Positions 24,359-34,400 of a DNA stretch of 64,000 nucleotides are shown here, piece by piece; the first letter of the stretch is position 1; each line of letters opens with the position of its first letter. Made by a program: the position numbers and the translations under genes. The stretch is from Galeopsis tetrahit (taxonomy: Eukaryota > Streptophyta > Magnoliopsida > Lamiales > Lamiaceae): assembly GCA_963675135.1 (NCBI GenBank), contig OY776134.1:57183740-57247739 (forward strand), given 5' to 3'. The notes beneath the pieces are model-generated. The model searched no databases and was not told the DNA's origin. It worked only from the letters and a program-made list of their open reading frames with translations.

Positions 24359-27249
24359 ATTTTACTATAAGTATGCTAACTTTTTTTATACATATTTTTT
24401 AATTATGAAGAAAATATGTGGGGTAACGAGTAAAGAATATTGTTGGTAGATTATCAATCTTGTTAATAAAGTAGAAATGATACAAAAAAAAATTAACTAC
24501 TTAAATAGAATGAGCATATTCTTTGTAGATAAAAAAATAGAACTGAACATACTACTGGTGGACACATTGAGTAGTAATTTTTTGCTTGTCACCCATAATT
24601 TTTTTGAGTTTCTATCCTACAATATTACAAATTGTCCTAGTAATAATATATTTTGGCCTTCACAACTGTCGTAGCTGAAGTGGCTAGACTTGCAACTGTT
24701 GAAATAAGTGTCAACATCATCTTTAATAACAACTCGTCTATCAACGAAATAATATTTTCTTCTAGATCGAATCTTGCGAATTAGGAAAGTTAAGTGTTCT
24801 TTTGAATGGTGAGTTGTGTTCGAATTTGCTCTCATGGTGTTCTCACTGTTTCGTCAGATTATCTGGATGATTCGCTTGTGTTGGCCTTGTATCTGTATTA
24901 TTTCTAAGACTTTTTGTACTTCCCAGGGCGTGGAGATAGTTTCTCGAACCTCTATATCATTAGTGTCATTTATTCTACTAAGATCAGACGAATCACGTAT
25001 ATCTTCTTTTCTAGTCTTGCATGCTCGGTTAAACCCCTTTATGGCTTTGATGATGACTACTCATTTGGATGGTGAAGTTGAAGAAGCTTCCTGTTCATCT
25101 TGATTTAGATCGAATTCATGTGCTTTGAGTTGTTGAAAGAGCACTTGAACATGTAAACTTTCATTTTCCACACCTTAGATAGAGACTTGAGAACCTTTGT
25201 TGATTTCACTTTTGACATATATATTCTTAGCCTAAGGATTCTACCTCGTTGATAATGTTGGTGAAATGAATATCGAGTTGATCTTTTTTTTTTTTTTTTG
25301 GTTGCATCTTGAGGATCTCGAATTTATGTACAATATGAGAGCATCAATTGGTAGATTCAGATTACAGTTTACAATTGTGCTCGAACACATGATGGTAATT
25401 AGACAATCCTCAATGACATTCCACATGAAGTCAGGATGAATTGATCCTAGATGATCTTCCATCGTGAATTGATTCCAGTTCAAGAGCTAGTCTAAAACCT
25501 TACTAAGTATGGTGCAAATCTACCTTGAAAGTTGTACCTCACATTTGATCATATTAAGTAGGCTCCTGACAGTCTCATGTATTTTTTACCAATTGAGTGC
25601 TCCTCGACTGTTGGTTATGACTAAGTTTTATACTAGAACAACTAATCTATATAAATCCAACTTAATTCATATTACACAGTATTTTAACATAACCATCAAA
25701 ACCTAAATACAAAATTTCCAACACAATTATCAATTAGAATTATGATCTAAAATCTAAACAATTATGTGATGTTTCTTTTAGGTTTTAAAAATCAAAATTT
25801 GAGTTTTAAAATTTAATATCCGTTCTAATTTGAAATTTCAAAAACCCGATTTTATCATAACACCTATAAACTCACCTTTACATATCACCCTACCAAAAAA
25901 ATATAAAACAAACTTATCAAAATTTAAGAAAAGTACAAATTAAAAAAAATAATTTTTATAAATTACTTAAAACTCAAAAACAAAATCACCCTATTTACTA
26001 CTGGACCCCAAATGATTTTTGTAAGTGGCAAAATTCTGGACTATTGTTCTCTTTCTCGATTTAAAAAAAAGTGTTCGTAGCAGGTGAATTTTAGTTGTTA
26101 TTCGGATTTTATTAACAATAATTATATAAAGGCATGCATTTAATTATTCAGTAAAACCTTCAACTTTTAATAACTTTTTTCTCGTGTGACAAATAGGCTT
26201 TTGAAAGCTGGCTTAATGTTCACAAGTAGGTAACATACGGAATGAAATCTTTTAAAAAAGTAGTGAAAATAATAATTTAAAAGATTAACTTAAAAGTTCA
26301 AGTAGCTAATTAAAAAAAACCACATAGAATCTTTCATTTTATATATACCTTATAGACAAATTCTTTGGAGGACGTGTAATTTGATTAAAATTAAGTATAC
26401 TTAATTATATAACTGTATCTTAGTGTCCAACAAAGACATATTCAAGTGTTATTATTATTATTTTTTAAATAAGATACTGAAAATCTTTTTACTATTATAT
26501 TCAACCACCACTTTCTTAGGCCAAAAGAATAGATAAGTAACATGAACTTTTGAATTTAATATTGATATTTTATGAATAATTAGATACTGTACATTCTTAA
26601 TTAGGTGGCACACAAACTTTATTATACTCACAAATAGACTTTATGAATGGTGAGCACGTTGGTCTATTCTATTCCTAAACTCAATTGCAAAATATTTCTT
26701 TCACAAATATAGGCTATAGGGATAGGGATGTTTTATATTTCTAAGTAGTACCTAACTACAAACTAGTCTATAACGTGAGATATTTCATTTTCCTATGAAT
26801 TGGTATACTATTTTTTTTCTCTCTAATTCCAGTCTGGATTTTAAATATTAATGTCTCAATTATCTCAGTCATTGTAATATATTTGAAAAATAATCTTGAG
26901 ACCATGAAAAGTCATTAAAGAATAATAAAAAATGAGTATACAACATATGTAATTAAAATTTTCCATCTACACAACTTGGTCATACAAAAATTTGTTTAGA
27001 AAAAGAAACATAAATAAATATAATGATCTCAAGAAGTTGTTAGAAGTAGGAGAGATTAACTTATTATGCAAGATCTTACCTAATTATTTGAATCAATATA
27101 ATTTGCTAAGCTGGCATATTATTAGTTTCATTCTTGATTTTCTCCAACCTCATCATTTCAGTTTGATTTTTCCGTTCCATTTTCTTAATGCACTCTTTTT
27201 TTTTTTTTTTTTTCTTTTTTTTTCAAAATTAGTACTTACTCCAAATGTA
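24359..27249. other. Intergenic DNA with an unexplained mixed-composition block
   Basis: The region is mostly AT-rich. The block at about 24660-25650 has clearly more balanced composition (GGCGTGGAGATAG, CTCGGTTAAACC, GATGATCTTCCATCG) and short open frames on both strands. I do not recognise a protein family in it. It may be a decayed gene or an old transposon body. The rest shows only A/T runs. Confidence 0.45.
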
Positions 27250-27897
27250 GGGGTTGTATTCAATTGAGATTCTGTTGAATTTTTTTGGACTTTTAAAATC
27301 TGAGGGTATTCAATCCGAATTTTTAAAAGTCTTTCAAAATTTTGAGGTATTCAATACGGATTTTAAAAAGTCTTTAAAAATCTTTAGGTATTCAACAATC
27401 TATGAATTTTAATACTTTATGGATTTCGTTGGATTTTTCTTCAAAAATATAAATAAATTTCACTATTCAAAATCTCTTCTAAAAACAAGAGATTTCAACG
27501 GATTCTCTCAAAAGACTATAAAAGAGAAGAAAAAAAAAACTTTGTGCATTAGTCTCCTTCGAAAGCACTTGTTATTTGAAACAAAAAGATATACAACACA
27601 AAAACATTATAAAAGTTTTTATTATTTCGGAATATTACACTATAAAACTGGTTCATGGCTATCACAGTCCAGAAAAGTAGAGAAAAAACGGACATTTTTG
27701 CTGTATTTCGAACCACAAAATCCCTCACAGTTTACAAAATCGAAAAGATGTCCATCTTCCTGCTCTTCTTCAAACGAAATAAAATCAATAAACGTACGTA
27801 ACTATGTTCTTCGATAACCATCACAGATTCTTCACCACCATTATTATTGTGAAAAAGATTACATCTATTTTAAAATTATGTTCTCTCTTTAAAAATT

Positions 27898-28392
27898 GGT
27901 AAAGTCTAGTATGCACTCGAGTGCATGTTATGCACCCTAGTCCATTTGCACTTTTCAGTTTTACTGACTTACACTTTTTGGTAAATGGTGTTGCACTTTT
28001 CAATTATTACTAAAAATATTATTATACAGTTAATAATTGAAAAGTGCAACACCATTTACCAAAAAGTGTAAGTCAGTAAAACTGAAAAGTGCAACATGGA
28101 CTAGGGTGCATAACATGCACTCGAGTCCATAGCAGACCAACCGGTAAAGTCTAGTATGTACTCGAGTGCATATTGTGCACTCTAGTCTAAATAAAAGTGT
28201 AGGTTATTAAACTGAAAAGTACAACACAATATTACTAAAAAGTGTAAGTCACTATGACTAAAAATATTATTATACAGTTTAATAATTGAAAAGTGAAACA
28301 CCATTTACCAAAAAGTGTAAGTCAGTAAACTGAAAAGTGCAACATGAACTATAGGGTGCACAACATGCACTCGAGTCCATAGCAGACCAACC
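27898..28392. mobile_element. Head-to-tail MITE dimer with one outer TSD
   Basis: Unit A (27898-28142) is a near-perfect hairpin. Its arms share GCACTCGAGTGCATGTTATG, CCTAGTCCA and TGCACTTTTCAGTTTTACTG. Unit B (28143-28392) directly follows and has the same termini (GGTAAAGTCTAGTATG ... GCAGACCAACC). The pair is flanked once by the 10-bp repeat TTTAAAAATT (27888-27897 and 28393-28402), with no duplication between the units. A 9-11-bp TSD suggests a Mutator-like source. Confidence 0.85.
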
Positions 28393-28453
28393 TTTAAAAA
28401 TTATAGTATATCCAATAATATATTCTTGCCACCTAATTTATAGCATTAATGTC

Positions 28454-28504
28454 AACTTTAAGATCTCAAGAATATTTATAAATGTTCTTTGAGATCTTAA
28501 AGTT
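28454..28504. repeat. Short stem-loop
   Basis: AACTTTAAGATCTCAAGAA pairs with TTCTTTGAGATCTTAAAGTT with one bulged base, around a 12-nt AT loop. It is too short and isolated to assign to a family. Confidence 0.7.
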
Positions 28505-28947
28505 AGCACGGTGTTCGATATCATCTAAAAGTAGATTTTGGTGGTCAAGGTCGTCACCCCCAGAAATGCAAATGAGTTATTCAATTTTCGCCATGTATCA
28601 TTAAGAAATGTGATTGAGAGAATTTTTGGTATTTTCAAATCATGATTCACAATTTTCAAAACCCCACATCCGTTTCCATTTCAAATCCAAGCAGAGTTAG
28701 TATTGGAAAGAGGCTTCGGAAAGAATGTCGCTCTGATGAATTTCTAGTTGAATATGAAAAAGATCAAGATTCACCCCGCTCTGATGAATTTCAGTCGAAT
28801 ATGAAGAAGATCAAAATTCACCATATCTCGACATGGAATGGAATAGGAAAATTTGAAATTGTTTTCTCAAAGCCAATTACAACAAAGAACTGAAGCTAAT
28901 GAATGGAGAACTAGTATTGGTAATATAATGAAGATGAGAATAATAAT

Positions 28948-29719
28948 TAGGGGTGTGCAAAGTATGGTTCAGACCGACCAAACCGACCGAACCAAACCAA
29001 ACCATTAAATATGGTTTGGTTTTTAGTTTACGGTTCGATTTACGATTTTTAGAATTGATTTTTTTTTTTAGTATGGTTTGGTTTACGGTTTTCACTAATG
29101 AAAAAACGCAAAAAATCGAACCAAACCAAACTTGTTTTATATATATAAAAAAAAATATATATTATATAATATTATCTAAATAAATATTGTATATATTATA
29201 GATTTATAGTCTCTATATTATATAATTCCTAAATTAGTAAACTCAAGACATTTTTTAAGCAGACAAGCCCAACCTACTTCTCTTCTATTTAGTACTTAAC
29301 GCCTCTACGTGCATGGCGGTTGGCGCTCTCAGCCTCTCACAGAGTCCGAAATCTCGAAGAAGGCAAAAGTTTGTTGTTTCTTTTTGTGGTTATTTAGTTA
29401 TTTTTTAACAACTAGTTTGTGAACGTTGTAAATGCATTTCGTCTATTAGAATTATATTTTGGATTATTGGGATTTCAATTTGTCTATTCTATTGAGATTG
29501 TGTTTTACATTTTTATTAATTATTGTGTATAAGGAAAAAAATGAGCAAAACTACGGTTCGGTCAAAACTACCCGAACCGCCCGAAATATTATGATTTCAA
29601 ACCGAACGGTTTTTATAAATACGGTTTGGTTTACGGTTTTGAAAAAAAAGAACGGTTTATAATTTGGTTTACAATTTACACGCGGTTTGGTTAACCAAAC
29701 CGAACCATGCACACCCCTA
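28948..29719. mobile_element. hAT non-autonomous element
   Basis: Termini TAGGGGTGTGCA and TGCACACCCCTA are perfect inverted repeats, flanked by the 8-bp duplication ATAATAAT at 28940-28947 and 29720-29727. Subterminal ACCAAACCAAACC/GGTTTGGTT motifs are dense at both ends. A more GC-rich stretch around 29270-29360 may be captured sequence. No transposase frame is present. Confidence 0.92.
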
Positions 29720-30025
29720 ATAATAATGATGAATAATATTATTTTTTTTGAACTAATATATTTTTGATATTTTTTCTAAATAATTTAGATAATTTTTTTT
29801 ATATACAAGTGTGTTCGATATAATAGTTTTAGGGCCAGTAGTTTATGGAAATCCATGTAAATCAATAAAAAAAAATGTGTATTTCAAAATCCTATCAAAT
29901 ATATGAAAATCCATATAAATCAATAAAAAAGTCAGTTAAACTCGGCATAGAGTCTATAAATTTTCTAAATCCAACTTTTTAAACTCCAAAAAAATCCAAC
30001 AGAATCTCAATTGAATACACTCTCC

Positions 30026-30818
30026 TTAATCTCATTTTCTTATACTCTGTATTCTTTATCCACAAAATGTAATACTGTACACTTTATTTCAACTATCATT
30101 TTATGATCACCCTTTAATCATCACTTAATTATTCAAATTATTATCAATTTTATTTATAAACAATCATTTTATTTACCATGAATCTCGTAATATCATACAA
30201 TTTCTTAAAATATATACGTGCCCCTGCCAATGAGACTATTCACCGTGGATAGAGGAAGTAATATATCAATTGTTTTAACACTTTATGTATCACCACACTC
30301 CGAATGACCCAATCATACAAATAAATCTCAACTCTTAAGCTCGAATTAAATCATTAAAATATTGAAGTAAAATATTATGAAAAATCAAGAAGTGGGAGAT
30401 TTGGGAAGTTTCTAGTCAAAGATTGTGGGTTGTAAGTTTAGGAAAACGTGCATCAGCATTTCTTCTGCTGTGGAAAACTGAGAGATGAATGATGATAATT
30501 TCTATGCTACAAATAATAATCTATATAAATACAACACGCAAACACACAAAAAATCATAAACTAAGTAGTAACTACTAGTATTAACTAAGTCCAATATTAT
30601 TAATTAAATACAAATCTAATCTGGATGTATATTAGCCATATTTTAGGCTTGAGTTTATGTGGCCTACATATTTGGTGTAGCCGTGTAGGCTCGAAACATG
30701 AATACATTATTTTAAATATTTCATTTAAAAAAAATGGGTAAAGGAGCATAGCAGAGCAGGGGCTGAGAGGAGAGGCCATGTGCATTTTTTTTGCTGCTAC
30801 ATTTATCATGGATTCAAA
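30026..30818. other. AT-rich intergenic DNA, nothing recognised
   Basis: No gene or clear repeat seen. Short open frames here are not protein-like. Confidence 0.5.
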
Positions 30819-31041
30819 AAAGATTCAATCTTTAAAGTCCAAAACCATCTTTTACTAGAAAAGTAGTAAATTATAATCAAATGAATTATAAAATTTCAAG
30901 AAAGATTTAATCTTTAAGTCCACAACCATCTTTTACTGAAAAAATAGTAAATTATAATCAAATGAATTATAAATTTCAAAAAAGATTTAATCTTTAAAGT
31001 CCACAACCATCTTTTACTGAAAAAAGTAGTAAATTATAAAC
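30819..31041. repeat. Three tandem copies of an ~80-bp unit upstream of the H+-ATPase
   Basis: Units starting near 30821, 30903 and 30983 share GATTTAATCTTTAA, CCACAACCATCTTTTACT and AGTAAATTATAATCAAATG. The third copy is shorter. The array lies about 450-670 bp upstream of the H+-ATPase start codon, in likely promoter DNA. Confidence 0.9.
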
Positions 31042-31250
31042 AGTGGTTTATAAATAGCACATAAAAATGTATCTTTATCCACTGTAAATACTTTCTTACT
31101 TTCGATATTGATATGAGAAAGGTACAAATATTGATGGTAAAGGCACTAAAAGCCAACAAAAAAGAAAAAGGAAATAAAGAAAGTGAAGTGGAAAGCTGAA
31201 TTAGTACTCTCTCTCCTTTTTGAAAAAAAAAAAAAAGACACTTTTAATAT

Positions 31251-31262
31251 TTTATATAAATA
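31251..31262 (+). promoter_or_regulatory. Candidate TATA box of the H+-ATPase gene
   Basis: TTTATATAAATA about 235 bp upstream of the start codon fits the plant TATA consensus. The transcription start is not known from sequence, so this is tentative. Confidence 0.45.
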
Positions 31263-31432
31263 ATGGGAAATACAAAAGGTTGTGCTCTGGCGTAACTGCT
31301 ATCCCTCTTATCAGCAGTTTCTCTCCTTTATACATTTGGTGTGTGTAGGTAAGCCTCATTTGTTTTTCTTCAAATCCCTTTTTTCATTTCTTCTCAACTT
31401 CACAATTTGCTTTGAATCAACAGCCTTGGTAC

Positions 31433-31450
31433 ATGGTGGTTCTTGAATAA
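31433..31450 (+). promoter_or_regulatory. Possible upstream ORF in the H+-ATPase leader
   Basis: ATG followed by four codons and TAA (peptide MVVLE) ends 40 bp before the main ATG. Short upstream ORFs are known in leaders of some Nicotiana plasma-membrane H+-ATPase genes. A possible donor (GTAAGC at 31352) and acceptor (CAACAG at 31417-31422) suggest a leader intron; the uORF would lie after it. Confidence 0.45.
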
Positions 31451-31490
31451 GCTTTGATAAAAAACGAGTTAAAAGTTGGCTGCTTTAAAG

Positions 31491-34400
31491 ATGGGGGATA
31501 AGCCTGAAGTTCTTGATGCTGTGTTGAAGGAAACTGTGGATTTGGTAATGGATCTGATAATTGAAATTCTTGGTTTTTTTGATTGTGGGGTGCCTTTTTT
31601 ATTTTTAAAATTTATTTCTGATTTTTTTTTTTTGTTTGTGTGTGGTTAATTGCAGGAGAACATTCCAATTGAGGAAGTGTTTGAGAATTTGAGATGCACA
31701 AAAGAGGGTCTTACAAGTGAAGCAGCTGAGGAGAGATTAACCATTTTTGGATACAACAAACTTGAAGAGAAAAAGGTTTTGAATGTTAACTGAAGTTATT
31801 TTCTTCTTTATTTAATTTCTTATGAGTTACAGTTTTAATGATGTTGAATAGCTCCTTTATTTGAATTTAATGTCTTGAAAAGATGTGGTTGTGTAATGTG
31901 GACACGGGTTGAATCTTATTTTCTATCCGTTTTATTTTTTAAAATTAAATAATATTACCTTTTTTGGATTGTTTATGTTGCTATGATTTACCTCCATATG
32001 AGTTGTTATTTAGGAAAAAATGATTTTTTTCAAGTGGAAGTCTGGAGTGTTGGTGATTTGAATCAATGGTGAATTTATGGTCACTTTTGGTTTGTTTCAG
32101 GAAAGCAAATTCCTTAAGTTTTTGGGGTTTATGTGGAATCCTCTTTCATGGGTAATGGAAGCTGCTGCTATAATGGCTATTGCTCTTGCTAATGGAGGAG
32201 TAAGGACATATTTTCTCGACTCGATTCGTTTTTAAGTATGTATATACCTTTGAAAAACAATCTGATTCATGATTTAATTGTGATAGGGCAAGCCTCCAGA
32301 TTGGCAGGACTTCGTTGGAATCATCACTTTACTCGTGATAAACTCAACGATTAGTTTTATCGAGGAGAATAATGCTGGAAATGCAGCAGCTGCTCTCATG
32401 GCCCGTCTTGCTCCAAAAGCCAAAGTTCGTTTTATCATCTTATTCTCTATTTTCTGATGAATGTTTATGTATTTGTTGTTATTAACTGATCACAATCAAT
32501 GGTGGTTATATGAAGGTTCTTAGAAATGGAAGGTGGAACGAGGAGGATGCAGCCATATTAGTGCCTGGTGATGTAATCAGCATTAAACTAGGAGATATAG
32601 TTCCTGCTGATTCTCGTTTGCTCGATGGTGATCCACTAAAAATTGATCAGGTTCAGATAATTTCTTTTTAGGCTTTCAGAAGTAATTAAGTGTATTTACT
32701 GGAAAATGATGTGAATTACAGTCTGCTTTGACGGGTGAGTCCCTTCCCGTAACGAAGGGGCCAGGAGACGGGGTCTACTCTGGTTCAACGTGCAAACAGG
32801 GAGAAATCGAAGCTGTTGTGATCGCCACTGGGGTCCACACCTTCTTTGGGAAGGCTGCACACCTTGTCGATTCGACTAATCAAGTGGGGCACTTTCAGAA
32901 GGCAAGTTCTACAAGTCTTCAGATTTATTCGGAATATATCCCAATATATATTTGGGTTAATATCATTTCGTCAATTTTACTATACCCATTTCATCAAATT
33001 GGTACCTGTACAATTTTTTATTTTTTCGGATTGCATCCTATACTATTTGCAACCTGTACTTTGTTTTAGTGTTTTTTGTGGCCGAAAGTCGAACATGAAT
33101 AGTACAAGTATCCCTTTGATAAAAGAGGTTTAGTACAGACAGCTTGAATGGACGGATATACTCTTGACAAATAGGCGTGCAAGTCACGTGTTCGACTTTT
33201 GGCCGGAAAAAACCACTAAAACAAAGTACAGGTTGCAACTAGTCAATACCCAATAGTATATTTTTTTCCACTGGTACCAATTTGATAATTTGGTATAGTA
33301 ACTTATATATTTTTGGAAACACAAAATTCTCAATTTTATTTCGTTATTGTACTGATCAGGTTTTGACTGCAATTGGGAACTTCTGCATTTGCTCGATTGC
33401 GGTGGGCATGGTGATAGAGATTATTGTGATGTACCCTATTCAGCACAGGAAATATCGTCCTGGGATCGATAATCTTCTTGTGCTTCTCATTGGAGGAATC
33501 CCGATTGCCATGCCGACTGTTCTTTCAGTTACAATGGCCATTGGTTCTCACAGATTGGCACAACAGGTTTGATTAGTATTTCAAGTATTTTTTTCTACTG
33601 CAATTGCAGTATGTAATGGGATAAATATGTACGTGTAGGGAGCTATTACAAAGAGAATGACTGCAATAGAGGAAATGGCTGGTATGGATGTTCTTTGCAG
33701 TGATAAAACAGGGACTTTGACTCTGAATAAGCTTACCGTTGACAAGAATCTCATTGAGGTTTAAAATTCTGCTTTTCAGATGATTTCTCTTGCATATTGA
33801 TACTCAGCGGATTCTAAAATCTCGTTGTTGTCGATTCTTGTCCGTAGGTTTTTGCCAAAGGCATTGATCCCGATACCGTTGTTCTGATGGCCGCTCGAGC
33901 CTCTCGTACAGAAAATCAAGATGCCATAGATGCCGCCATTGTTGGAATGTTGGCTGATCCTAAGGAGGTAGTCTTTACGCGTTTATACATCATATATTGC
34001 AAACTACTTGTTTCCACTTTGTTGCAAGTTTGACTTAACAATACGATGAACAGGCACGTGCTGGAGTTCGGGAAATACATTTCCTTCCTTTTAACCCCAC
34101 TGACAAGAGAACTGCATTGACTTATATTGATGGCGAAGGAAAAATGCACAGAGTCAGTAAAGGTGCACCAGAGCAGGTATATTGTATATCCTTGTTTATG
34201 GGGTTTTTATTTTTCGTATGTGGCAATGCTGAATGTCGTGCAACACGCCTTTAGATTCTGCACCTTGCACACAATCAGTCGGAGATAGAACGAAGGGTTC
34301 ATGCTGTGATCGACAAGTTTGCTGAACGAGGTTTAAGATCACTTGCCGTGGCATACCAGGTAAGCTAATTTTGTTATCTAGATGATTGTATGGAATAGCA

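Larger units (their letters stand above)
27250..30025. mobile_element. Large TIR element hosting nested elements
   Basis: The left terminus TGTATTCAATTGAGATTCTG (about 27256) and the right terminus, whose reverse complement carries the same 20 bases, are inverted repeats of about 50 bp with few mismatches. Subterminal GGTATTCAAT and AAAATCC motifs recur on both sides. The interior has no transposase. It contains a MITE dimer (27898-28392) and an hAT element (28948-29719). No TSD was identified, so the superfamily is uncertain. Confidence 0.7.

Noticed and set aside
27419..27817. 132-codon plus-strand frame
   Set aside because: Lies in the left part of a TIR element; Lys/Ser/Phe-rich with no recognisable domain.
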